A stretch of 64,000 bases of DNA. Source: Streptomyces sp. TBY4. GTDB lineage: Bacteria; Actinomycetota; Actinomycetes; Streptomycetales; Streptomycetaceae. Shown here one piece after another: positions 23,395 through 31,782 of the stretch (position 1 is the stretch's first letter; every line of letters begins with the position of its first letter). Both the position numbers and the translations under genes were made by a program. The notes beneath the pieces were generated by a model. It had not been told where the DNA came from. It saw only the letters and a program-made list of their open reading frames with translations, and searched no databases. The DNA lies in contig NZ_JANAVF010000012.1 in the NCBI RefSeq assembly GCF_024213195.1, positions 1 through 64,000 of the forward strand, given 5' to 3'.

Positions 23395-24573
23395 GTGGCG
23401 GACCGGAGCGGGCCCGTGGAGGCGTCCGGAGCGCCGGGGCTGACGGCTCTGCTCACCGGAGCCATGGCCTTCTCGATGCTCCAGCTGTTCCTCCTCGGCG
23501 CGCTCGGTCCGCGCCTGGTGGGGGAGTTGGGGGTGTCGCCCGCCGTGCTCGGCTGGACCACCACCGTCGGGTTCGGTACCGCGGCCGTGCTGTCGCCGCT
23601 CGGCGGGAGGCTGGTGGACCGGATCGGGCCGCGCCGTTCCCTCGTACTCCTGCTGTCGGTGTCCGCGGCGGCGCTCGCGCTGATCGGGGCCGCGCCCGGG
23701 ACCGGGCTGCTGCTCGCCGCCGTCGCGCTCGGGGGACTGCCCCAGGCCCTGGCCAACCCGGCCACCAACAAGGCGATCCTCGCCGCCGTGCCCCCCGGCC
23801 GTCGCGGGCCGGTGACCGGCATGAAGCAGTCGGGCGTCCAGCTGGGCGCCTTCGCCGCCGGGCTCCCGCTCACGGCACTGGCCGGCGGGATCGGCTGGCG
23901 CGGGGCGGTGTGGACGGCCGCAGCCACCGCCGCGCTGGCGGCGCTGTGGGCGCGGCGCGCCCTGCCGGCGGACCCGCGGACGGGCCCCGTCGGGCCCCGG
24001 GCCCCGCTCGTGCCGCGGGGCGCCATCGCCTGGCTGGCGGTGTTCTCCCTGTTCCTGGGCTGCGGGATCGCCTCGGTCAACACGTACGTGGCCCTCTTCG
24101 GGGCGCAGCGGCTCGGCATGGGTCCCACCGCGGCGGGCTCGCTGGTCGCGGTGCTCGGAGTCGCGGGCATCGCCGGGCGGGTCGGCTGGTCGAAGGCGGC
24201 CCGGCCGGGGCGGGCCGAGTGGCTGCCGGGAGCCCTCGCGGCCGGCGCGGTGGGGGCGGCCGTCCTGCTGGTCGCGGCGCCGGGCGCGGGTCCGCTGGTG
24301 TGGGTGGCCGCGGTGGCCGTGGGGGTGTTCGCGGTGGCCGCCAATGCCGTCTCGATGGTCCTGGTGATGCAGCGCTCCGCCCCGGGGCGGGCCGGGCAGG
24401 ACTCCGCGCTCGTGGCCGCCGGCTTCTTCACCGGCTTCGCCGTCGGCCCCCTCCTCTTCGGCCCCCTCGCGAACGCCGGCCGCTACGGGACGGGGTGGCT
24501 GCTGGTGGCGGCCGAGTTCGGTGCGGCCTGCGTGGTGGGTCTGACCTGGGTGCTGCGGGAGCGACGGCGTTGA
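23395..24573 (+). CDS. MFS transporter
   Basis: This 392-residue major facilitator transporter has about 12 hydrophobic helices. The helix 2-3 loop carries the family motif GGRLVDRIGPRRSL. An NKAILAAVPPGRRGPVTG segment is typical of the sugar-phosphate or CynX/NarK-like branch, as is GMKQSGVQLGAF in helix 5. The start is GTG 23395 with GGGGGAG upstream. It is 12 bases before the GH88-like gene, so the pair is likely an operon and the substrate may be a sugar or uronate, an inference from the neighbour. Confidence 0.87.
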   Translation: MADRSGPVEASGAPGLTALLTGAMAFSMLQLFLLGALGPRLVGELGVSPAVLGWTTTVGFGTAAVLSPLGGRLVDRIGPRRSLVLLLSVSAAALALIGAAPGTGLLLAAVALGGLPQALANPATNKAILAAVPPGRRGPVTGMKQSGVQLGAFAAGLPLTALAGGIGWRGAVWTAAATAALAALWARRALPADPRTGPVGPRAPLVPRGAIAWLAVFSLFLGCGIASVNTYVALFGAQRLGMGPTAAGSLVAVLGVAGIAGRVGWSKAARPGRAEWLPGALAAGAVGAAVLLVAAPGAGPLVWVAAVAVGVFAVAANAVSMVLVMQRSAPGRAGQDSALVAAGFFTGFAVGPLLFGPLANAGRYGTGWLLVAAEFGAACVVGLTWVLRERRR

Positions 24574-24585
24574 CGTGTCGGTGAG

Positions 24586-25851
24586 TTGACGGGGGTGCGC
24601 GTGGTGGACGGGTGGGCGGGAAAGGCGCTGGTCGAGGTCCTCGACCAGGTGGCCCGGACGGCGGCCGAGGTCGGTGAGGGGCGGTTCCCGCTGTACGCGG
24701 ATCCGGAGACGGGGGAGTGGACGACCACCGGCCGGGGTTCCTGGGCCGGTGGGTTCTGGGCGGGGCTGCTGTGGCTGCGGGCGCGGCACACGGGGGCGGA
24801 GGCCGACCGGGCCGCCGCCTCGGCGTGCACGGCCCGGCTGGGCGGCTGGGTGGAGGCCGACACCGCGACGCGCGGGCTGATCCTCTGGTACGGGACCGCC
24901 CTGGCCGGCGGGGACGCGGAAGCGCGGGAGCTGCGGGCGCGGGCGGCGCGGGCCTGCGGGGCGGCGGTGGACGGGGAACTCGGGCTGCTGCCCTGGGGGT
25001 CGGCGTTCGGCGGGCCCCGGTCGCTGGCCCGGGTGGACGGGCTGCCGGGCACGGTGCAACTGCTCGCCGAGGTGGACCCGGCGGCCGCGGCTTCGCATCT
25101 TCGCAGCCACCTGACCCTGTGCCTTCCCGCAGCCGGAGCTGGAGTCGGGACCGGGGCCGGAGTCGGAGCCGCAGTCGGAGTCGGAGCCGGAGCCGGAGCC
25201 GGAGCTGGGGCCGCAGCCGGAGTCGGAGTCGGAGCCGGAGCCGCAGCCGGGGCCGGGGCCGGAGCCGGGGCCGGAGTCGGAGTCGGAACCGGAGCCGCAG
25301 CCGGGCCCGGCTCCGGGCCGGAAGTCTGCCGCGCCCGTGACCTCGTACCGGCCTGGGCCCATGAAGCGGGGACGGGCTGGCGGGCGTGCGCCGAGCCGGC
25401 GCCGGGCTGGAGCCGGGGACCGGCCTGGCTGCTGCTCGCGCTGGCCGACGTACTGCACCGGCCCGCGGTCGCGGCGTGCCTGCCGGGGGATCCGCGGGCG
25501 CTGGCGGAGCGGCTCGCCGACGCGTGGACGGGGCCGGACGCACCCCTCGTACCGGCTGCGGACGCGGCCCGGCCGGACGGGCCCGTGGACACCTCGGCCG
25601 CCGCCATCACGGCCGTCGCGCTCCTGAAACTGTCACTGCTCCCCGGGCCCCGGGCCGAGGCGTACGCGCGCCGTGCGGGGCAGATCCTGGAGCACCTCGT
25701 GGACCGTCACCTGTCCCGGGGCCGCCTGGTGGACGGGTGCTACGACGCGGGCGCGGGGCTTGCCGTGCGCCATCAACTGGTCTGGGGAGACTTCTTCTTG
25801 GCGCTGGGGCTGGCCGGTCCGGCCGGCCTGGCCGACCTGCGCGGAGTCTGA
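24586..25851 (+). CDS. GH88-like (unsaturated glucuronyl hydrolase-type) protein with Ala/Gly insert
   Basis: This protein of about 421 residues reads like an (alpha/alpha)6-barrel glycoside hydrolase of the GH88/GH105 type. Marks are SWAGGFWAGLLWLRARHTG, SRGPAWLLLALADV, DTSAAAITAVALLKLS and LVWGDFFLALGL. A candidate catalytic Asp is in RVDGLPGTVQLL; the second Asp region (HDxGF in the family) is not evident. Residues ~182-242 are an almost pure Ala/Gly/Val insert encoded by 6-base repeats. TTG 24586 is taken; GTG 24595 or 24601 are also possible. It follows the MFS gene by 12 bases. Substrate and activity are uncertain. Confidence 0.6.
   Translation: MTGVRVVDGWAGKALVEVLDQVARTAAEVGEGRFPLYADPETGEWTTTGRGSWAGGFWAGLLWLRARHTGAEADRAAASACTARLGGWVEADTATRGLILWYGTALAGGDAEARELRARAARACGAAVDGELGLLPWGSAFGGPRSLARVDGLPGTVQLLAEVDPAAAASHLRSHLTLCLPAAGAGVGTGAGVGAAVGVGAGAGAGAGAAAGVGVGAGAAAGAGAGAGAGVGVGTGAAAGPGSGPEVCRARDLVPAWAHEAGTGWRACAEPAPGWSRGPAWLLLALADVLHRPAVAACLPGDPRALAERLADAWTGPDAPLVPAADAARPDGPVDTSAAAITAVALLKLSLLPGPRAEAYARRAGQILEHLVDRHLSRGRLVDGCYDAGAGLAVRHQLVWGDFFLALGLAGPAGLADLRGV
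25131..25310 (+). repeat. GGAGYC hexamer repeat tract in coding sequence
   Basis: About 30 imperfect hexamers of the type GGAGCC, GGAGTC and GGGGCC encode alternating Gly with Ala or Val. The length is a multiple of three, so expansion or loss of units keeps the frame. The tract interrupts the barrel domain of the GH88-like protein. Confidence 0.9.
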
Positions 25852-25920
25852 CGGCAACGGAGATCCTTTTGTGATCATTCCGTGTGCAACCCGAGGACCG
25901 GCGCCGGGGTCGAATGGGGC

Positions 25921-26694
25921 ATGTCCTCTTCCCAAGTCCTCAGCAAGGGGAACTCCTCCGCGACCCTCGGTCCCGACCGCCTGATCGTCAAGCAGGGCCG
26001 GCAGCGCAAGGAGATCCCCCTCGAAGCCGTATCGGAAGTCCGCGCCGACGGCGGTACGGCCCTCCGGGTGGTGCTGACCGATGGAGCCGTGCACCGGCTC
26101 GACGGCGGCAACGCCACGGCCACCGAAGCGTTCCGCGTCGCCCTCGACGAGGCCCTGCCCGCGGAGCGGAACCCGGCGGGCAGTTCCCTGGTCGTCACGG
26201 AGAGGGAGCCCTCCTCGATCAAGGCCTGGCAGGTGTGGGTGGGGATCCTGCTCTTCGCCTGCGGGTACATGGGCTACGTCGTCTGGGTGGGGCACTCCGC
26301 TCCGGACCCGGAGACCTGGCCCCTCGTGCTCTTCGCGGTGTTCCCGCTCGGCGTGGGCCTGCCCCTCACCCTCTTCATCCTGCTCAAGACCGTGGACCGG
26401 GTGGCCCTCGCCCGGCGCGGCATCACCGTCCTCGGCGCCATGACCTACCACCCGAACGGCAGGCAGCGCGGCTCCTACGTGTTCACCGACACCGACGGCG
26501 GCGAGCACACCCACCAACCCACCTTCGGCCGCTCGTCGGAGAGCCTCCAGATCGTCTACGACCCCCGCAGCCCCGGTACCAGCGCCCCCCGGCGCCCGCT
26601 GCCCGAGCTGCTGCTGATGTATTTCTTCGGCTGGATCATCTCGCTCGGGATCCTCGCCCTGGGCGTGCTCATGGTGGTGGCCCCCTTCATGTGA
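25921..26694 (+). CDS. DUF3592-type membrane protein
   Basis: This 257-residue protein has an N-terminal beta-rich segment of about 80 residues resembling a small PH-like fold (IVKQGRQRKEIPLEAVSEVR). Two transmembrane helices follow (AWQVWVGILLFACGYMGYVV and LVLFAVFPLGVGLPLTLFIL). Next comes a DUF3592-type extracytoplasmic segment (ARRGITVLGAMTYH...LQIVYDPRSPG) and a final helix. ATG 25921 is selected over an upstream in-frame TGT-rich extension. It overlaps the convergent acyl-CoA dehydrogenase gene by 8 bases. No function is known. Confidence 0.75.
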   Translation: MSSSQVLSKGNSSATLGPDRLIVKQGRQRKEIPLEAVSEVRADGGTALRVVLTDGAVHRLDGGNATATEAFRVALDEALPAERNPAGSSLVVTEREPSSIKAWQVWVGILLFACGYMGYVVWVGHSAPDPETWPLVLFAVFPLGVGLPLTLFILLKTVDRVALARRGITVLGAMTYHPNGRQRGSYVFTDTDGGEHTHQPTFGRSSESLQIVYDPRSPGTSAPRRPLPELLLMYFFGWIISLGILALGVLMVVAPFM

Positions 26695-27916
26695 GCACCG
26701 GAGGGTCGCAGGGTCGGCTCTTGTATCCGTCCAGCACCCTCCGGGCCACCCCCGTGATGTGCAGTTCGTCCGGGCCGTCCAGGATCCGGGCCGTGCGGCC
26801 CGACCGGTAGAGGGCGGGCAGGGGGGTGTCGGGCCCCAGGCCGGCCGCGCCGTGGATCTGGATGGCCGCGTCGGTCACCTGCTGGAGGGTGCGGGCGGCT
26901 GCCACCTTGGCGAGGCCCACCTCCACGTGGGCGTCCCGTCCGGCGCCGAGCGCGGCCACGGCCTCGTGGACGAGCGGCCGGGTCGTGCGCAGCGCCAGGA
27001 GCGATTCGAAGACGTGGCCCTGCACCAGCTGGTGGCCGCCGAGCGGGCCGCGGGAGCCGGTACGGGAGTTCACGCGGGCGCACATGAGGTCGAAGGCGCG
27101 CTGCGCCTGGCCGAGCCAGCGCAGGCAGCGCAGGGTGCGGCCCAGCTGGAGCCGTTCCGCGGCGATGGAGAGGGCCCGGCCGCGTGCGCCGAGGAGGTGG
27201 TCGGCGTCCACGTGCACCCGGTCGAACTCGATCTCCCACTGGCCGGCCGCGCCCAGCACCGGTAGCTCGCGCACCACCCGGAAGCCCGGCGCCGAGGTGG
27301 GGACGACGAGCAGGGAGAGCCCCGTACGGTCGCCCGGACGGCCGTCGGTACGGGCCAGGACGGTCACCAGATCGGCTTCGGCGGCGTGCGAGGTGAACCA
27401 CTTGCGGCCGCTCAGGATCCAGCTCCCGTCGGCCTGTTCGGTCGCGCACGTCGAGGTAAGGTACGGGTCGCTGCCCGGGGTTTCCGGTTCGGTCATGGCG
27501 TAGCAGGCGCGCAGTTCGCCGGCCGTCAGCCGGCGCGGGTACAGCGCGCGGATCCGGTCGCCGCCGTGCCGCCACAGCATCGTCACGTCGAGCAGCGGCG
27601 CCGATCCCAGGGCCGCCGGTCCGTGGTCGCTCGCCCCCTCGGCCTCGGCGATCCGGGCGTAGCCCGCCAGGTCCAGGCCCTGGCCGCCCATTTCCCGGGG
27701 GAGGGGCAGGGCCCACAGTCCGGCCTGCTTCGCCCCGTCCTGGAGCTCGCGCAGGGCCTCGGCGGCGGCGGGGCCGCCCGCGTCGAGGACGGGCTCGCGG
27801 GGCATCACCCGCCGGCGGACGAATTCCGTCACCTGAGTCAACAACTCCGCTTCGGAGTACGGCTGTTCGGGGGCGTGCGTCGCGCTCCGGCCGTCGTTCT
27901 CCATCTGGTTCTCCAC
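26687..27916 (-). CDS. Acyl-CoA dehydrogenase
   Basis: This FAD enzyme of about 409 residues oxidises acyl-CoA to enoyl-CoA. Visible family features are YAMTEPETPGSDPYLTSTCA and SWILSGRKWFTSHAAEADLV (FAD and substrate loop), then HLLGARGRALSIAAERLQLG and the C-terminal helical domain with QIHGAAGLGPDTPLPALYRS. The catalytic Glu region is ambiguous. GTG 27916 is used because GGAGG sits 6 bases upstream; GTG 27919 and ATG 27904 are alternatives. It is divergent from the CoA-transferase and CoA-ligase genes, and the three resemble the CaiA/CaiB/CaiC set in type. Confidence 0.9.
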   Translation of the reverse strand: MENQMENDGRSATHAPEQPYSEAELLTQVTEFVRRRVMPREPVLDAGGPAAAEALRELQDGAKQAGLWALPLPREMGGQGLDLAGYARIAEAEGASDHGPAALGSAPLLDVTMLWRHGGDRIRALYPRRLTAGELRACYAMTEPETPGSDPYLTSTCATEQADGSWILSGRKWFTSHAAEADLVTVLARTDGRPGDRTGLSLLVVPTSAPGFRVVRELPVLGAAGQWEIEFDRVHVDADHLLGARGRALSIAAERLQLGRTLRCLRWLGQAQRAFDLMCARVNSRTGSRGPLGGHQLVQGHVFESLLALRTTRPLVHEAVAALGAGRDAHVEVGLAKVAAARTLQQVTDAAIQIHGAAGLGPDTPLPALYRSGRTARILDGPDELHITGVARRVLDGYKSRPCDPPVLT

Positions 27917-28000
27917 CACTTTCCTCCAGCCCGCCGGGAACCCGGGGGAACGGCCGTGCGACTGCCTGCCCGTGGAACTGGTCGGGCGGGTACGCCCCTT

Positions 28001-28020
28001 GGTTCCCGCTCGGTTCCCGC
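28001..28020. promoter_or_regulatory. Direct repeat in the acyl-CoA divergent promoter region
   Basis: GGTTCCCGC occurs twice, 11 bases apart (28001-28009 and 28012-28020), between the acyl-CoA dehydrogenase and CoA-transferase start codons. Phasing on one DNA face suggests a regulator site, but it is short. Confidence 0.3.
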
Positions 28021-28075
28021 GTACGGGATCACCTGCGGCGCCGGCCGATCGCCGGGCCGGGAGAAGAGGAGAGGC

Positions 28076-29941
28076 ATGGCGTCACCCGCCGTCACCCAGA
28101 CCGCTCGGCCGCTCGACGGGCTGCGTTTCACCACCTCGGGACCGCCCGCGCTCACCGGACCGGTGGCCGGGCACCTGAGGCTGCTCGGAGCCGTGGCCGG
28201 GGGGGCCGGGGACGCCGGGCCGTCCGCGGGGGGCGGCGCCGACACGGCGTACGTCACCCTGGCGGACGCCGGCTTCGGGAACGCCTCCGGGCCCGCGCCG
28301 GGCCTCCCCGCCCGGGCGACCGCAACCATCGCCTGGGCTTCGCCCGGTGCGGCCCCCGGGGCCGTCACCGACGAGGCGACCGCGCAGGCCGCGACCGGGA
28401 TCATGGCCGTGCACGGCCGCCGCGACGGTCTGCCGCGGGGGCTCGCCGTCGACTACGCCACCGCCGCGACGGCCGTCCTCACCACGCAGGGGCTGCTCGC
28501 CGCCCTGCTGGCCCGGGCCAGGGGGTGCGGGAACGCCGCCGCGCAGCCGCACACCTATGTGGACCGGGCCGGGCTGCTCGTCGTGTCCCAGTACCTCGCC
28601 GCGAGCGGCGCCGACGAGGGCGAAGCCGCCGAACTCGCGCCCGGGGGGCCGCCCTTCACCGCGGCCGACGGCACGCTCTTCGAGCTGGAGACGCTGGATC
28701 CGGGTGCCTGGGCGGCGTTCTGGCGGGCCCTGGAGGCCCCCGCCGACGCGGTACGGGCCGGCTGGCGGCCCTTCCAGTTCCGGTACGCGACTGCGTGCGC
28801 GCCCTTCCCCGAAGCACTGCACGCCACCGCCCGGGCCCACGGCTGGCACCGGATCCGCCGGGCGGCATCCGCCTCGGGGGCCGAGGTCTGCCGGCTGCGG
28901 AGCCTGGCCGAGCGGGCCGCCGAGGACGACGGAGCCGCCCCCTGGACCCTGACCCCGTACGGCCCCGGCGGCCGTGTCCCGAAGGCGCACCCCGGCCCCG
29001 GCCCCGGCCCCGGCCCCGGCCCGCTCGCCGGCATGACCGTCCTCGAGGCGGGCCGTCGCGTGCAGGCGCCGCTCGCCGCCCATCTGCTGGGGCTGCTCGG
29101 CGCCGAGGTGGTGCGGATCGAGCCGCCGGGCGGTGATCCGCTGCGCGGCATGCCGCCCGCCTGCTCGGGGATCTCCGCCCGCTGGCTGGCCCTGAACCGG
29201 GGCAAGCGTGCCGTGGAGATCGACATCAAGTCGCCGGGCGACCGGCTGCGGCTGGCCGAACTGGCGGCCGGAGCCGATGTGTTCCTGCACAACTGGGCCC
29301 CGGGGAAGGCCGCCGAGCTGGGCCTGGACTCCGTCGACCTCGCGCTCGCGAACCCGGCGCTCGTGTACGCGTACACCGGTGGCTGGGGCACGGGCCGGAT
29401 CGCCGACCCGCCGATGGGCACGGACTTCATGGTCCAGGCCCGCACCGGCGTCGGCGAGGCCGCCCGACCCCAGGGCGAGCCGCCCGCGCCCTCCCTGATG
29501 ACCCTGCTCGACGTGCTGGGCGGGCTGCTCGGCGCCGAGGCCGTCCTCGCGGGGCTGCTGCTGCGGGAGCGCACCGGGCGCGGGGTCCGCGTGGACTCCT
29601 CTCTGCTCGGCGCCGCCGACCTGCTCACCGCCCCGGCCCTGCTCCGCGCCCGGCGCGGGGAGCCCGGCCGCCGACCCGCGGGCTTCCGTACGCCGCTGCG
29701 CACGGCCGACGGCTGGATCGCCCCGGCGGACGCGGACGCCCGCGCGGCGGCGGCCTTCGCCGACGCGCTCGCGGGGCTGCCCACCGAGGACGCCCTCCGC
29801 ACGCTGCGGGAGCGCGGCCTCGCCGCGACCGCCGTCACCACCGACCTCGCCGATCTGCGCCACGACCCGCGCTTCGCCGGTTCGATCAGCCGCGACGCGC
29901 ACGGTGCCCCCGCCGTTCCCGACCCCTGGAGCTTCGTATGA
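28076..29941 (+). CDS. Double-domain class III (CaiB/BaiF) CoA-transferase
   Basis: This protein of about 621 residues is much longer than the usual 380-440. The C-terminal half (from ~residue 315, LAGMTVLEAGRRVQAPLAA) is a clear CaiB/BaiF domain with FLHNWAPGKAAELGLD, the catalytic Asp in GTDFMVQARTGVGEAA, and LLGAEAVLAGLLLRERTGRG. The N-terminal half (from residue 14) looks like a degenerate copy of the same fold. A Gly-Pro repeat linker joins them. Such enzymes move CoA between carboxylic acids. ATG 28076 has GAGGAGAGG upstream. The stop overlaps the ligase start (ATGA). Confidence 0.87.
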   Translation: MASPAVTQTARPLDGLRFTTSGPPALTGPVAGHLRLLGAVAGGAGDAGPSAGGGADTAYVTLADAGFGNASGPAPGLPARATATIAWASPGAAPGAVTDEATAQAATGIMAVHGRRDGLPRGLAVDYATAATAVLTTQGLLAALLARARGCGNAAAQPHTYVDRAGLLVVSQYLAASGADEGEAAELAPGGPPFTAADGTLFELETLDPGAWAAFWRALEAPADAVRAGWRPFQFRYATACAPFPEALHATARAHGWHRIRRAASASGAEVCRLRSLAERAAEDDGAAPWTLTPYGPGGRVPKAHPGPGPGPGPGPLAGMTVLEAGRRVQAPLAAHLLGLLGAEVVRIEPPGGDPLRGMPPACSGISARWLALNRGKRAVEIDIKSPGDRLRLAELAAGADVFLHNWAPGKAAELGLDSVDLALANPALVYAYTGGWGTGRIADPPMGTDFMVQARTGVGEAARPQGEPPAPSLMTLLDVLGGLLGAEAVLAGLLLRERTGRGVRVDSSLLGAADLLTAPALLRARRGEPGRRPAGFRTPLRTADGWIAPADADARAAAAFADALAGLPTEDALRTLRERGLAATAVTTDLADLRHDPRFAGSISRDAHGAPAVPDPWSFV

Positions 29942-31725
29942 CCGTCGCACTGCACGATCTGCTGCCCGTGGGCCTGCGCCGCTCGTGGGCGGTCGACGGA
30001 ACCTGTCCCGACCTCGACCTCTACAGCCTCTTCCGGGCCCGCCAGATCGCCGACCTGCACCACACCGCGGTCATCGACGCCAAGGGCTCGCTCTGCTACA
30101 CCGCGCTCGACCGCAAGGTGCGATGTCTGGCCACCGGTCTCGCCGAGCTCGGCGTACGGCCCGGCGACGTGGTCGGCGTCCAGCTCCCCAACGGCCGCGA
30201 CGCGGTCATCGCGGACCTGGCCCTGGCCGCCCTCGGAGCGGTGGCCCTGCCCTTCCCGGTGGGCCGGGGCGGCCAGGAGGCCCGCTGCCTGCTGCGCCGT
30301 GCCGAGGCCGTGGCGGTGATCGCGTCCGTGGAGCACCGGGGCCACCACCACGCGGCCGACCTGCTGGCCCTGGCCCCCGAACTGCCCGCGCTGCGCCATG
30401 TCGTCGCCGCGGGGGGACGGGCGGGCACGGAGCCTGAAGGAACGATTCGGCTCGCTACGTTGCTGCGCTCCGACCCGGCCGCCTTCGTCCCCGCCCGGCC
30501 CCACCCCGACAGCGCCGCGCGCATCCTGGTCTCCTCGGGCTCGGAAGCGGAGCCGAAGATGATCGCCTACTCCCACAACGCCCTCGCCGGGGGCCGCGGC
30601 AACTTCCTCGCCTCCCTGATGCCCGACGGGACCCCGCCCCGCTGCCTCTTCCTCGTCCCGCTCGCGTCCGCCTTCGGCTCCAGCGGGACCGCGGTCACCC
30701 TCGCCCGGCACGGCGGAACCCTGATCGTCCTCGACCACTTCACCCCCGGGGCGGCCCTCGCGGCGGTGCGCGAGCACCGGCCCACGCACGTCCTCGGTGT
30801 GCCCACGATGATCCGCATGATGCTCGACCGACTGGAGACGGAGGCAGCCGCGGGGCAAGCGCAGCCGCTCCCCGCCCCCACCGCCCTGATCCTCGGCGGC
30901 GCCCCCCTCGACGAAACCACCGCCGAGAACGCGAGCCGCGCCTTCGGCTGCCCGGTCGTCAACCTCTACGGCTCCGCCGACGGGGTCAACTGCCACACCG
31001 GACTGGGCGCGGCCGCCCCCGATCCCGAGGCCACGGGCATCGCCGCCGGCCGCCCCGACCCCCGGGTCGCCGAGATCCGGATCGCCGACACCGAGACCCA
31101 CGAGCGGCTCCCCGACGGCGCCATCGGGGAGATCATCGCCTGCGGCCCCATGACCCCCATGTGCTACGTCGCCTCCCCGGACCTGGACGCCCGGTACCGC
31201 ACGCCCGAGGGCTGGGTCCGTACCGGCGACCTCGGCTACATCGACGAGGACGGGGTGCTCCACGTCGTCGGCCGCCTCAAGGACATCGTCATCCGGGGCG
31301 GATCCAACATCAGCCCCGCCGAGGTGGAACGGGAGCTCTCCTCCCACCCGCTCGTCCGCGACGTCGTCTGCGTCGGAGTCCCGGACGCGGTGATGGGCGA
31401 ACGCCTCGCCGCCTGCGTCGTCCCCCGCGGCGACCGGACCCCCACCCTCGACTCCCTGGCCGGACACCTCGCGCTCCGCGGCCTCGACCGCCGCAAGCAC
31501 CCCGAGCGCCTGCTGCTGCTGGCGGAGCTCCCGCTCACCCCGGCCGGCAAACCCGACCGAGCGATGCTGCGCGCACGCCTCGCGGAGGGAACGTCCGGCT
31601 CGGAGGCTGCCCCGACCTCGCCCGAGCCCGCCGGCAGTGCCCGTACCGAGTCGGCCACCCGGGCCCGGGCCGGGACCGGCGCCGGCGCCCCGGCCGCTGC
31701 GGCACCCGCCGGGGTGGGCGCGTAG
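29938..31725 (+). CDS. AMP-forming acyl-CoA ligase (class I adenylate-forming)
   Basis: This 595-residue ANL-superfamily enzyme activates a carboxylate with ATP to acyl-AMP and then acyl-CoA. Motifs: the phosphate loop ILVSSGSEAEPKMIAYSHNA, then LILGGAPLDETTAENASRAF, NLYGSADGVN, the hinge TGDLGYIDEDGVLHVVGRLK followed by DIVIRGGSNISPAEVE, and the C-terminal catalytic Lys in PLTPAGKPDRAML. The last ~40 residues are an Ala/Gly/Thr-rich tail. It is coupled to the CoA-transferase by an ATGA overlap, and a strong hairpin follows. Substrate cannot be read from sequence. Confidence 0.9.
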   Translation: MTVALHDLLPVGLRRSWAVDGTCPDLDLYSLFRARQIADLHHTAVIDAKGSLCYTALDRKVRCLATGLAELGVRPGDVVGVQLPNGRDAVIADLALAALGAVALPFPVGRGGQEARCLLRRAEAVAVIASVEHRGHHHAADLLALAPELPALRHVVAAGGRAGTEPEGTIRLATLLRSDPAAFVPARPHPDSAARILVSSGSEAEPKMIAYSHNALAGGRGNFLASLMPDGTPPRCLFLVPLASAFGSSGTAVTLARHGGTLIVLDHFTPGAALAAVREHRPTHVLGVPTMIRMMLDRLETEAAAGQAQPLPAPTALILGGAPLDETTAENASRAFGCPVVNLYGSADGVNCHTGLGAAAPDPEATGIAAGRPDPRVAEIRIADTETHERLPDGAIGEIIACGPMTPMCYVASPDLDARYRTPEGWVRTGDLGYIDEDGVLHVVGRLKDIVIRGGSNISPAEVERELSSHPLVRDVVCVGVPDAVMGERLAACVVPRGDRTPTLDSLAGHLALRGLDRRKHPERLLLLAELPLTPAGKPDRAMLRARLAEGTSGSEAAPTSPEPAGSARTESATRARAGTGAGAPAAAAPAGVGA

Positions 31726-31731
31726 ACGACG

Positions 31732-31765
31732 GGGGCGGGGCGGCCCCGGTGGACCGCCCCGCCCC
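31732..31765. terminator. Bidirectional hairpin terminator
   Basis: GGGGCGGGGCGG pairs with CCGCCCCGCCCC around a 10-base loop, between convergent genes ending at 31725 and 31783. Confidence 0.75.
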
Positions 31766-31782
31766 GCCCCACCCGTCCCGCG

